DNA of 64,000 bases from Rhodanobacter sp. MP7CTX1 (GTDB lineage Bacteria; Pseudomonadota; Gammaproteobacteria; Xanthomonadales; Rhodanobacteraceae), in NCBI RefSeq assembly GCF_014205795.1, contig NZ_JACHCN010000008.1, positions 62,001 to 126,000 of the forward strand, in the 5' to 3' direction. This document shows, piece by piece, positions 8,951 to 17,109 of this stretch. Under the pieces are notes generated by a model. It did no database searches. It saw only the letters and a program-made list of their open reading frames with translations, and was not told the DNA's origin. Made by a program: the position numbers and the translations under genes. Numbering within the stretch: position 1 is the stretch's first letter; the number at the start of each line of letters is the position of its first letter.

Positions 8951-9433
8951 TCATTGCCGCTTTTGGCGCCGGCGCGCCAAAACAATGTGGGTCGCCAACA
9001 ACACGGGCAGCGCGAGACCCGCCGTCCAGTGAGCTACCGCACTGATGCCCCGCCAATGATCATCCGTGAGGTAGTAGAGCAGATAGCCGGTACCCGAGAG
9101 CCAGATCAGAAAGGTCACAACGATGACGCCGGAGATCCGCTGCCTTCGCGTACGCCAGCCGGCCACGATGTGGACTCCCCAGGCCAGGCCGAAGCTCCAC
9201 AACGACGCAAATGCCATGGCCGCGTGCAGCCGCAACCACCAGGATTCCAGCGGGTGCGCCTCGTCGCCAAACGCGCCCTTGCGCATCAATGCATAGTGGA
9301 ACAGCAGCCAAAGCACTCCGCTGGCCCACAGCGTCCAGCCGATGGCATACACCATGTAGCGACGCCGGCGCGAAAGCCGAAGCGGCGCGCGGTATTGGCC
9401 GATCACGTGATGGGGAGGTGGGTGGGGCGTCAC
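8951..9433 (-). CDS. Four-helix, His-rich membrane protein, candidate b-type cytochrome
   Basis: 160 residues, GTG start at 9433 overlapping the apbE stop (GTGA), which argues for translational coupling. Four predicted helices begin at YMVYAIGWTLWASGV. Helix 2 has two histidines (RLHAAM ... WGVHIV) and helix 4 has two (VAHWTA ... LATHIV, 14 residues apart), the pattern expected for two b-hemes bridged between helices. The protein would pass electrons from the quinone pool to the periplasmic flavoprotein encoded two genes upstream. Heme binding is inferred from His placement and operon context, not from a recognised family signature. Confidence 0.72.
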   Translation of the reverse strand: MTPHPPPHHVIGQYRAPLRLSRRRRYMVYAIGWTLWASGVLWLLFHYALMRKGAFGDEAHPLESWWLRLHAAMAFASLWSFGLAWGVHIVAGWRTRRQRISGVIVVTFLIWLSGTGYLLYYLTDDHWRGISAVAHWTAGLALPVLLATHIVLARRRQKRQ

Positions 9434-10299
9434 ACGGAATCGCCGATCTGTGTCCAACCGCCCGTCGCGTCCTGCAGATAAGCCACGGCGTCGAAGTGTC
9501 GAAGCAGAGCGTCGCTCTGCATTCCCATGGCCATGACGACCTTGGTCAGCGCGTCGGCGTGCACGCATTGCCTTGCGACCACCGTGACGCTCTGAGTCAG
9601 GCCCATGCTGTAGCGGCGCCGGCCATGAACATGTGGCCCCCTGCCTGCTTCGGAAAAAGCCCGGCCACTGCTGGACGCCACCGATGCCTCGGCAAGTTCA
9701 AGCACGGGGTAGTGCGATGGGTGTCGCTGACCGGTGGCTATCGCGACGATGTGGGGCCCTTCGCCCAGGGTGCGCAGGTCACCGCCAGCGTTGACGCAGG
9801 CATGCTTGATGTCGCGGATACCCAACGCGTCGATGGCTCGATCCACGGCATATCCCTTCGCCAGGCCACCCAGGTCAATCCAGAGCGGGCGTCGCAGACG
9901 CACTCCATCCTCGTCATCGATATCGATGTCTTTCCAGTTTGCGCCGCCGACCAGCGCAGCGTTGCCATTGGGAGCAGGGAGCAGCCCCCACGCCACCAAC
10001 TGCGCTGCGACGGTGATGTCGAACGCGCCATGGGTCTGCTTGCCGAGCAGTGACGCTTCTCGCAGTACCTGGGCGGTTTGCGCATCCACGATGACCCGTT
10101 GCCCTGGCGCTGCCGCATGTATCCGCGAAAGATCACTATCGACTTCGTGGAAGCTCATCCGTGCATGGACATGGGTCATCGCGGCGAACGCGGCATCAAT
10201 TGCGCGGTGGGCATCTGCCTCTTTGGCACACTCGACGCGAACGCTCACCGTCGTGCCAAGCAGCGGACGCGCGCGCTCAATCGTGATGGGCGAGCGCAA
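9430..10299 (-). CDS. apbE: FAD:protein FMN transferase (ApbE)
   Basis: ApbE covalently attaches FMN from FAD to a threonine of a target protein in the periplasm. The core starts directly at RARPLLGTTVSVRV and runs through MSFHEVDSDLSRIH, GAFDITVAAQLVAWG, WIDLGGLAKGYAVDRA (FAD/Mg binding) and NAGGDLRTLG, with the C-terminal ALTKVVMAMG. The frame is open upstream to 10386, but that overlaps the preceding gene by over 100 bases; a TTG at 10299 overlapping it by 23 bases is the start used here, with low certainty. No signal peptide is visible in this short form. The obvious target is the FMN-binding protein just upstream, which carries the acceptor motif. Confidence 0.92.
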   Translation of the reverse strand: MRSPITIERARPLLGTTVSVRVECAKEADAHRAIDAAFAAMTHVHARMSFHEVDSDLSRIHAAAPGQRVIVDAQTAQVLREASLLGKQTHGAFDITVAAQLVAWGLLPAPNGNAALVGGANWKDIDIDDEDGVRLRRPLWIDLGGLAKGYAVDRAIDALGIRDIKHACVNAGGDLRTLGEGPHIVAIATGQRHPSHYPVLELAEASVASSSGRAFSEAGRGPHVHGRRRYSMGLTQSVTVVARQCVHADALTKVVMAMGMQSDALLRHFDAVAYLQDATGGWTQIGDSV

Positions 10300-10804
10300 G
10301 GGCGTGGGTCGCAAGCAGGCGCTTGACGCCGTCAGTGATGTGACGGCTCGACAGCGTGGCACCGGAGATGCTCTCGATGTCGCCACCCAGCTTGAGCGGT
10401 GCGTCCCTCGTCTTGCCAGTGAACTGCGCGCGCCATGATTCCTTGCGCACCTGATCGCCGTAGGTTTCGCGGTATTGAAGAATCTCCACCGCTTTCACCG
10501 CACCCTGCGCATCGATCGCCAGGGCGAACGGAATGAACTCGTGCTTGCCAACCACCTGGTCGGCGATGAACCAACCGCCGCCGGATACTTTCCACGCCTT
10601 GAGCTGGGGATTGAGTACGTTGACGTCGGAGGCTTTCTCGATCGACTTCATCTGTTCGGGCGTCAGTGTCACGAAGTCGGGGGTGAAGGAGGCGCCGGGA
10701 AACATCACCGCCTGTGCCTGCTCCACGCTCAGATACACCGTTGCCTGCACGGGTGCACTCATCACCAGGGCACAGGCAGGGATCAACAGGAATCGGGATT
10801 TCAT
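10277..10804 (-). CDS. Periplasmic FMN-binding-domain protein with flavinylation motif
   Basis: 175 residues. Signal peptide MKSRFLLIPACALVMSAPVQA, then one FMN_bind domain as in NqrC/RnfG. The acceptor motif SISGATLSS places the flavin on Thr150. Other landmarks are GGGWFIADQVVGKHEF and the segment VKAVEILQYRETYGDQV, typical of the fold. The ORF overlaps the apbE start and follows the outer-membrane protein by 10 bases. Together with ApbE and the His-rich membrane protein it fits the single-domain type of extracytosolic flavin carriers. Redox partner is inferred. Confidence 0.92.
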   Translation of the reverse strand: MKSRFLLIPACALVMSAPVQATVYLSVEQAQAVMFPGASFTPDFVTLTPEQMKSIEKASDVNVLNPQLKAWKVSGGGWFIADQVVGKHEFIPFALAIDAQGAVKAVEILQYRETYGDQVRKESWRAQFTGKTRDAPLKLGGDIESISGATLSSRHITDGVKRLLATHALALAHHD

Positions 10805-10813
10805 GCATGCACC

Positions 10814-11746
10814 TCAGAAGTACCAACCGGCCTTGATGCGCAGGCGATACTTCTCGAAGTCGTTGTCGTAGATGCGGCGGTCGACGATGGCGCCAGGCAC
10901 CGTATCGGAATGTTCCGATGCCCATGGGAGCTGTTCGAGAAAAGTTGCGGTAACGAAGAACTTCTTGCCGCCGTAGTGAACAACCGGGCCAAAAAAATAG
11001 CCGTCGTTCGATTCCTTGCTGAAGGTATAGCTGTTGTACTCGTGCTCATTGAGCAACTCGAAACCGGCCGACCAGTTGGGCGCGAAGCGATAGGAGGCAG
11101 CGACATTCGCATTGACGTCGGTTTCGTAACCCCAGGTCTTTCGTGTGGGGTCATCTTCGACGGTGTCATAGCGCCACTCCGGTGCATACGTGAGGTTGAA
11201 CGCGGTCACCAGCCGATCGTCCATAAAGTTTTTCTGCAGAATCAGTTTCGCTTCCAGCTCGCGGAACGCGGGGCCGATGGTGGGCTCCACGTAGACGGCA
11301 ACGCCGAGCGGATTAGAGTAGGGGCTCCACAAACGATAGATGGCCTCGGCAGAGAAGCCGACAAAGCGCGTGGCGTTGTAGTGGTCGTCCGGCCCGGGCT
11401 TGTCATAGGAGAGCGGCTCCGGTGGTGTGGTCTCGCCGAAAGGACCGTTGTAATGGGCGCGCGACCAGGCGTAGTTCGCGTAGAACGCCACCTGCAATTT
11501 ATCGGTCAGGCCGAACTCGAATTCGGTGCGGCCATCGATCTGGTCGAAATAGCCGCCTGCCTTCTGGTGGCGCCAGGTCGCCCATTGCTCCACTTCCTTG
11601 GCGCCCTGGGGCAACAGGTCGGTGGTGTACACGTAGCCGAACTGGCTCTCCTCAGCTTTGGCCGGGGGCTGATAGCTCAGGTTGCTGACGCCAAGCGCAA
11701 GAACGGCGATCAGGCCGCGCGAGCGGTCGAAAGAAACATGCGACAT
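10814..11746 (-). CDS. Outer-membrane beta-barrel-like protein (DUF6662-like), first gene of flavin operon
   Basis: 310 residues with an N-terminal signal-like segment (RGLIAVLALGVSNLSYQPPAKA). The mature part has alternating amphipathic strands rich in aromatic residues (FGYVYTTDLLPQG, EFEFGLTDKLQVAFYANYAW, RFAPNWSAGFELLNEHEY) and ends in KAGWYF, a C-terminal aromatic as required for barrel insertion. I recall such proteins as DUF6662; function is not known. It leads a four-gene operon, is preceded by a Fur-like site 37-64 bases upstream, and so may be iron controlled. A role as porin or scaffold for the envelope flavin chain is speculative. Confidence 0.8.
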   Translation of the reverse strand: MSHVSFDRSRGLIAVLALGVSNLSYQPPAKAEESQFGYVYTTDLLPQGAKEVEQWATWRHQKAGGYFDQIDGRTEFEFGLTDKLQVAFYANYAWSRAHYNGPFGETTPPEPLSYDKPGPDDHYNATRFVGFSAEAIYRLWSPYSNPLGVAVYVEPTIGPAFRELEAKLILQKNFMDDRLVTAFNLTYAPEWRYDTVEDDPTRKTWGYETDVNANVAASYRFAPNWSAGFELLNEHEYNSYTFSKESNDGYFFGPVVHYGGKKFFVTATFLEQLPWASEHSDTVPGAIVDRRIYDNDFEKYRLRIKAGWYF

Positions 11747-11783
11747 AAGACTTCCTGTCGGGCGCAGATGGCTGGAACCTACT

Positions 11784-11810
11784 ATGACTGATAGTCATTC
11801 GCATATGCAA
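11784..11810. promoter_or_regulatory. Candidate Fur box upstream of the flavin operon
   Basis: The stretch GATAGTCATTCGCATATGCA (11790-11809) resembles the Fur sites in front of siderophore receptors (GATAATCATTCTCATTTGCA-like), and overlaps a perfect 6-3-6 palindrome ATGACT-GAT-AGTCAT (11784-11798). It sits 38 bases or more upstream of the first ATG of the operon, where a repressor would cover the promoter. The match is by eye to a remembered consensus. Confidence 0.6.
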
Positions 11811-11891
11811 GTTCTTTCGGCGCGACCGCATCATGTTGCGCGCGACCGAATGCTCGCTGCCCGCGATGAGTGGTGAAGCGAGGTCTTATCG

Positions 11892-13319
11892 TTACAGCGA
11901 CACCGGCTTGGCCACGGTGATCGGCTCCACTGGCGTCGCATCGGATGCAAGCATGTGTGCCTTGCGCCAGCCGCCCCAGCGGTAATACGCAACGGTCAGG
12001 ATCAGCGTCACCAGTGAGCCCAGCGGGAAGCTCCACCACACGGCGTTGGCGCCAATGTGATCTCGCATCAGCAGTGCAAAGGGAAGTCGTACGCCCAGCA
12101 GCGCGATGATCAGGATCACCAGCGGTGGTATCACCGCGCCGGTGGAGCGCACCACACCAAACAGCACGAAGCTGAGGCCGAAGAAAATGAATGACCACAC
12201 CGCGATTGCATTGAGATGCTGCGCGATGGTGATCGCGTCGCCATCATTGGGCAGGAACAGTCCCAGCGCACCGTGGTTGAACAGATAGACGATGGCCACC
12301 AGGCTGCCGGTAAGCAACACGTTGTAGCCGAGGCCGACGATGGCGATCCGCGATATACGGTCCCAGCGTTTCGCACCCACGTTTTGCGCGGCCATCGCTG
12401 ACACCGCCACGCCGATCGCCAGTGACGGCATCTGGATATACGTCCACAACTGCTGCGCGGCGCCGTAGGCGGCGGTGGTCTGCGAACCGTAGGCGTTGAC
12501 CAGGCTGATCATCACCAACGCGGCGGAGGAGATCACCACCATCTGCAGACCCATCGGCAGCCCCTTCAGCACCAGCGCGCGCAATATGGCGAGATCCGGT
12601 TTCAGATAGTGCAGCTCTCCGCGATGCAGGCAGAGAAAGTGTTTGCGCCGGTACATCCAGGCGATCAGTGCCGCCAACGCAATGCTTTGCGCAATCAGGG
12701 TGGCGGTGGCCGAGCCGGCGATGCCCAGTTTCGGAAATGGGCCGATGCCAAAGATCAGCAGCGGGTTCAGCGCGATGTCGAGCCCTACCGACAGCAGCAT
12801 GAACAGGAACGGCGTGCGCGAATCGCCAGCGCCGCGCAGTGTCATCATCAGGAAACTGTAGAAGTACATCGACGGCAGCGCCAGGAAGATGACGCGCATG
12901 TACGCAATCGCGAACGGCCGTGCATCGGCCGGCGTGCCCATGGCGGCGAGAATCTGTGGCGTGAAAAGGTAACCGGATACCGCCACCGCCAGCGACAACG
13001 CGATGAAGAAGCCGACGCTGGTGCCGACGACGCGTTTTGCCTGATCGATATTCTTCGCGCCGACCGCCTGCCCAACCAGCAGCGTGTTCGCCATGCTGAT
13101 GCCGAACACCAGCCCCAGCAGGAAGAACAGCACCAGGTTCACGTTCGCGCTCGCCGTCAGCGCTGCTTCGCCGAGATAGTGGCCGATCCACACCATGTTC
13201 ACCGAGGCATTCAGGGACTGCAGCACGTTGGCGCCGAGTATTGGCAGCGAGAACAGGAGCAGAGTGCGGGCAATCGGGCCTTCGGTCAGCGAAGGTTTGC
13301 GGGTAGCGGAAGGTGGCAT
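11892..13319 (-). CDS. MATE-family efflux transporter
   Basis: 475 residues and 12 helices of the multidrug and toxin extrusion family, a cation-coupled inner-membrane antiporter. N-terminal landmarks are EGPIARTLLLFSLPILGANVLQSLNASVN and the repeat-half motif GISMANTLLVGQAVGA; the second half has VSAMAAQNVGAKRWDRISR. ATG 13319 fits the family start; the open frame continues upstream without protein-like content. It is divergent from pagL with 240 bases between. It does not belong to the flavin operon, which has its own promoter region. Confidence 0.92.
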   Translation of the reverse strand: MPPSATRKPSLTEGPIARTLLLFSLPILGANVLQSLNASVNMVWIGHYLGEAALTASANVNLVLFFLLGLVFGISMANTLLVGQAVGAKNIDQAKRVVGTSVGFFIALSLAVAVSGYLFTPQILAAMGTPADARPFAIAYMRVIFLALPSMYFYSFLMMTLRGAGDSRTPFLFMLLSVGLDIALNPLLIFGIGPFPKLGIAGSATATLIAQSIALAALIAWMYRRKHFLCLHRGELHYLKPDLAILRALVLKGLPMGLQMVVISSAALVMISLVNAYGSQTTAAYGAAQQLWTYIQMPSLAIGVAVSAMAAQNVGAKRWDRISRIAIVGLGYNVLLTGSLVAIVYLFNHGALGLFLPNDGDAITIAQHLNAIAVWSFIFFGLSFVLFGVVRSTGAVIPPLVILIIALLGVRLPFALLMRDHIGANAVWWSFPLGSLVTLILTVAYYRWGGWRKAHMLASDATPVEPITVAKPVSL

Positions 13320-13483
13320 GCGTCTATCCGGAGGTGCTTGGGAGTGTGCTGAGCAAAACCGCAGAAAGCCGAAGCGAGTGAGATCAGATATGCAGAGTAC
13401 TTTCCCACGCAGGCATCGCGTCATGCGAGGGCTCGGTCAGCTCCAGCTTGACCCGCGCAATGGCCGCTTGCCCTTTGGCCGGC

Positions 13484-13512
13484 TTCACTTACTTGCAACA
13501 TTACTTAGTGAA
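13484..13512. promoter_or_regulatory. Inverted repeat and candidate promoter between MATE gene and pagL
   Basis: TTCACT and AGTGAA flank a short A/T-richer core that also holds TTGCAA and TATAAAG-like hexamers just before pagL. It could be the promoter of pagL (5' leader of about 40 bases) or an operator shared by both genes. The half-sites are only six bases long, so this is weak. Confidence 0.3.
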
Positions 13513-13560
13513 CTATAAAGTACACAAACCCTACGTGTCCCCAACTCGATAGGTTCCCCT

Positions 13561-14103
13561 ATGCGCCCGCCTGCTAAGCCATCTCGCGCCGCCATCGCCG
13601 GCGCTCTATGTGGGATCTGCCTCGTATCGGTGTCCTTGCCTGCCGCCGCCGCTCACCTGGAAGTCCAGGTTGGGCGCAGCTACATGGATAGTTTCGCCAG
13701 CAACACGGTGTTCATCGAAAGTGTGTTCGACGATCACACCATCGGCACCAGTCGTTTCAGCTGGACGCCGGATGTCTCGTTGGGCTGGATCAACGGTCGC
13801 GATCTCGAACATTATCGCTACAGCAATCCCTCCACCACGGACGATGCCTGGATTCTGGCGGGTGGCGTTCGCTTTCACTACGGCGACGCGGACAGCTGGT
13901 ATCGAAGGCTGTTTTTCAGTTTCCAGCCAGCGTTGCAGAGCGCACGCACGCAGGCGTTGAGCAGCCCCTACGAATTCGTCAGCACGTTGGGCTGGCAGGG
14001 GCGACGTTTCAGTTTCCAGATCCGCCACATCTCCAACGGCGACCTGCACATGCCGAACCGTGGCGAAACCATGGCGCTGGTGGGCGTCGGCTTCGATTTG
14101 TAA
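13561..14103 (+). CDS. pagL: Lipid A 3-O-deacylase (PagL-like)
   Basis: 180 residues, signal peptide ending near LPAAAAH, then an eight-strand outer-membrane barrel of the PagL family, which removes the 3-O acyl chain of lipid A. The active-site segment RHISNGDLHMPNRGE is present: His156 and Ser158 correspond to the catalytic His-x-Ser, and Glu169 is the candidate third residue. The protein ends in GVGFDL with a penultimate aromatic region as in outer-membrane barrels. Single gene, divergent from the MATE exporter and convergent with emrB. Regulation is not visible. Confidence 0.9.
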   Translation: MRPPAKPSRAAIAGALCGICLVSVSLPAAAAHLEVQVGRSYMDSFASNTVFIESVFDDHTIGTSRFSWTPDVSLGWINGRDLEHYRYSNPSTTDDAWILAGGVRFHYGDADSWYRRLFFSFQPALQSARTQALSSPYEFVSTLGWQGRRFSFQIRHISNGDLHMPNRGETMALVGVGFDL

Positions 14104-14167
14104 GGTTCGATTTACAACGCTTCCACGGCCGGCCCGATCATGCCGCGCGCACATCCGATCGACTCAC

Positions 14168-15694
14168 TCAATGACCACCCGCAGCGGCACCGGCTTTCGC
14201 GACGAATGGCGGCTTTGCCAGCCAGATCACAAACACCAGGGCGAAGAAGACCCAGCCCAGCAAATGGAACACCTCGTTGAACGAGATCTGATAACCCTGC
14301 TGGGTGATCATCCCGTCGATGACGCTGCCACCGAGTTGAGGACTTCCCTGGCCGAGCTGGCTCATCGCCGACTGTGTGTTGGGACTGTAGGGGGTGATTT
14401 GTTCAGCCAGCCGTGCGTGATGCAGCACCGCGCGACGGTCCCACAACAAGGTGGTGATCGACGCCGCGAAACTGCCGCCCAGCGTACGCAGGAACGTGGC
14501 CAGGCCGGAACCGGAGGCGATTTCGTTTTGCTTCAGATCGGAAAGCAGGATCGTCAGGATCGGCATGAAGAACAGCGCCACGCCCAGGCCCTGCAATAGC
14601 TGCACCATCGCCACGTGATAGAAATCGATATCCAGATAGAAGCCTGAGCGCAGGAAGCAGGTCGCGCCCATCACAATAAAGGCCGCCGATGCCACGGCGC
14701 GCAGGTCCATGCGCGTCGCGTACTTGCCGACGATGAACGTCAGCAGCACTGGAATGACGCCTAGTGGCGCGGTTGCATAACCCGCCCAGGTAGACGTGTA
14801 ACCGAGATTGCGCTGCAGCCACAATGGCACCAGCAAACCGATCGCGAAGAATGCGGCGTAGGCAAACACCAGCGCCAGCGTGCCAAAAGTGAAATTGCGA
14901 TGTCGGAAGAGCCTCAGGTCGACAATCGGGTCCTTGTCGGTCAATTCCCAGATCAGGAAGATCGCGATGCTGATCGCCGAGATGATGCTGGTGACGATGA
15001 TGAAGGTCGAGTTGAACCAGTCCTCATCGTTGCCCTTGTCCAGCACGATCTGCAGCGCGCCGACACCAATGATCAGGGTAACCAGTCCAACGTAATCGAT
15101 CTTCGGTCGGGTGGTTGTCTCAACCCGGCCCTTCATCTGGTTCGCCACCACCATGCTGGCGAAAATGCCGATCGGCACGTTGATGAAGAAGATCCACGGC
15201 CACGAATAATTGTCGGTGATCAGGCCACCGAGGATCGGGCCGGCGATCGGCGCCACCACCGTGACCATCGCCAGCAGTGCCAGCGCCATGCCCCGTTTGG
15301 CCGGCGGATAGATGCCGATCAGCATGCTCTGGGTGATCGGATACATCGGGCCAGCCACCGCGCCTTGGATCGCGCGGAACACGATCAGCATGCCCATGCT
15401 TTGCGAAATACCGCACAGGAACGAAGTCAGTGCGAACAGCAGGGTAGACCACACAAACAACTTCACCTCACCGAAGCGGCGAGTGAGAAAGCCGGTCAGC
15501 GGCAACGAGATTGCCATGCTCACGGCGAACGAGGTGATCACCCAGGTGCTCTGGTCGTTGCTGACGCCGAGGTTGCCGGCGATGGTCGGCAACGACACGT
15601 TCGCGATCGTCGTATCCAGCACCTGCATGAACGTGGCCAACGACAGACCGATCGTGGCCAGTACCAGGTTGGGTGGACGGAATTGAACGGTCAT
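14168..15694 (-). CDS. emrB: DHA2-family MFS multidrug efflux transporter (EmrB-like)
   Basis: 508 residues and 14 helices of the DHA2 drug:H+ antiporter family. The signature LDTTIANVSLPTIAGNLG after the first helix and WVITSFAVSMAISLPLTGFLTRRFGEVK are typical of EmrB. The C-terminal tail after the last helix is short. Last gene of the marR-OMF-emrA-emrB operon; a 167-base gap containing a hairpin repeat separates it from emrA. It pumps hydrophobic compounds through the EmrA adaptor and the outer-membrane channel. Confidence 0.94.
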   Translation of the reverse strand: MTVQFRPPNLVLATIGLSLATFMQVLDTTIANVSLPTIAGNLGVSNDQSTWVITSFAVSMAISLPLTGFLTRRFGEVKLFVWSTLLFALTSFLCGISQSMGMLIVFRAIQGAVAGPMYPITQSMLIGIYPPAKRGMALALLAMVTVVAPIAGPILGGLITDNYSWPWIFFINVPIGIFASMVVANQMKGRVETTTRPKIDYVGLVTLIIGVGALQIVLDKGNDEDWFNSTFIIVTSIISAISIAIFLIWELTDKDPIVDLRLFRHRNFTFGTLALVFAYAAFFAIGLLVPLWLQRNLGYTSTWAGYATAPLGVIPVLLTFIVGKYATRMDLRAVASAAFIVMGATCFLRSGFYLDIDFYHVAMVQLLQGLGVALFFMPILTILLSDLKQNEIASGSGLATFLRTLGGSFAASITTLLWDRRAVLHHARLAEQITPYSPNTQSAMSQLGQGSPQLGGSVIDGMITQQGYQISFNEVFHLLGWVFFALVFVIWLAKPPFVAKAGAAAGGH

Positions 15695-15730
15695 GAGTGT
15701 CTGTCAGTGAGGGGGTTGTGCTGCTTGATG

Positions 15731-15858
15731 ATCTGCTCCTCCCCCCGTTTGGCAGGGGGAGGTTGGGTGGGGGTCGCCTGAGCTTGCGGAGAAGATCAAG
15801 AGCACCCCTCCCCTGCGACCGAAGAGAGTTCCTCCTTCGCGGCGAGCAGGGGAGTGAG
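15731..15858. repeat. Dispersed hairpin-linker-hairpin repeat, copy B
   Basis: Between emrA and emrB. It starts with the stem CCTCCCCCC...GGGGGAGG, continues with GAAGATCAAGAGCACCCC, and ends with a second stem CCCCTGCGACCGAAGAG...GGCGAGCAGGGG. Since it lies inside an operon it could modulate relative expression of emrA and emrB or protect the upstream mRNA part. Confidence 0.65.
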
Positions 15859-15861
15859 TCT

Positions 15862-17100
15862 TTACTGCTTTTCGCCGGCCATGTTCGCGTGGATGATCTG
15901 CGCGATCGCCACGTCGGCCTTGGCCAGTTGCTGCTTGTAGATGTCGGTGCTGAATAGCGGTTCGGTCGGCGGTTGCAGTGCCAGCGTCGGGCCGCTCTGG
16001 TCGTGCAGGTTGACGTCCACTTTCAGCGACATACCCAGACGCAATGGGCGCTGGTCGAGCTGCTGCGGATCGGTGAACACCACGCGCACCGGAATGCGCT
16101 GCACGATCTTGATCCAGTTGCCGGTGGCGTTCTGTGCCGGCAGCAGCGAGAAGGCACTGCCGGTGCCGACGCCGAGGCTCTCGACCTTGCCCTTGTACTT
16201 CACCGAGCTGCCGTAGACGTCGGAATCGATTTCCACCGGCTGGCCGATGCGCATCTTGGCCAGTTGGGTTTCCTTGAAGTTCGCGTCAATCCACACGCCA
16301 TGCAGCGGCACAACGGCCATCAGCGGCGCGCCCGGTTGCACGCGCTGGCCAACCTGCACCGAGCGCTTGGCCACATAGCCATCCACCGGGGCCACCAGGG
16401 TGGCGCGCACGTCGTCGAGGAACGCGGCGCGCAGCTTGGCCGCGGCAACCTGCACGTCGGGATGCGAGGTGACGATGGTGTCGTCGACCAGCACTTTGCT
16501 GGTCTGGTATTGCTGCTGGGACGAGATCAGGCCGCTCTCGGCGGCGGTCAGCTCGTCGCTGGCATGCGACAACTCCTCGGCCGAGATCGCGCCGGATTTG
16601 GCCAGGTCACGACGACGGTTGAAATCGGCGCGCGCCTTGTCCACCGCGACCTTGCGTGCCGCCACGTCAGCTTGCGCACCGTTGACGCTGCTGTACAGGC
16701 CGCGCACCTTGCGCACGGTGTTGGCAAGGTTGGCCTTGGCTTCGGACAGCGCCACGTCGGCGTCGCTGGGGTCGAACTGCACCAGCACCTGGCCGGTGCG
16801 CACCCGATCGCCATCATCGGCGCCGATGCTGACCACGGTGCCGGCAATCTGCGGGGTGATCTGCACCACGTTGCCGTTCACGTAGGCGTCGTCAGTACCT
16901 TCGTACCAACGGCCTTCGAGGAAATACCACAGCGCCCAGGCGATGATGCCAAGCACCACGATGACGACGAGCACGCGCAACAGCAGCCCGCGGGAGCTCT
17001 TCGTGGGCGGCGGGGCGACCGCGTTCTGAGTCGGCATGCTTTGAGTCGGCGTGGCCTGGGGCGACGCGTTCTCGGCCGGGATGGGATTCTGGCTGGACAT
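15862..17100 (-). CDS. emrA: HlyD-family efflux adaptor (EmrA-like)
   Basis: 412 residues. A Gln/Pro-rich cytoplasmic N-terminus, one anchor helix (LLLRVLVVIVVLGIIAWALWYF), then the barrel-sandwich (biotinyl-lipoyl) domain with YEGTDDAYVNGNVVQITPQIAGTV and the coiled-coil hairpin (about 120-220) leading to LVAPVDGYVAKRSVQVGQRVQPG. Periplasmic linker between EmrB and the outer-membrane factor. It starts 10 bases downstream of that gene, so the two are translated from one transcript. Confidence 0.94.
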   Translation of the reverse strand: MSSQNPIPAENASPQATPTQSMPTQNAVAPPPTKSSRGLLLRVLVVIVVLGIIAWALWYFLEGRWYEGTDDAYVNGNVVQITPQIAGTVVSIGADDGDRVRTGQVLVQFDPSDADVALSEAKANLANTVRKVRGLYSSVNGAQADVAARKVAVDKARADFNRRRDLAKSGAISAEELSHASDELTAAESGLISSQQQYQTSKVLVDDTIVTSHPDVQVAAAKLRAAFLDDVRATLVAPVDGYVAKRSVQVGQRVQPGAPLMAVVPLHGVWIDANFKETQLAKMRIGQPVEIDSDVYGSSVKYKGKVESLGVGTGSAFSLLPAQNATGNWIKIVQRIPVRVVFTDPQQLDQRPLRLGMSLKVDVNLHDQSGPTLALQPPTEPLFSTDIYKQQLAKADVAIAQIIHANMAGEKQ

Positions 17101-17109
17101 GGGGCTGCC

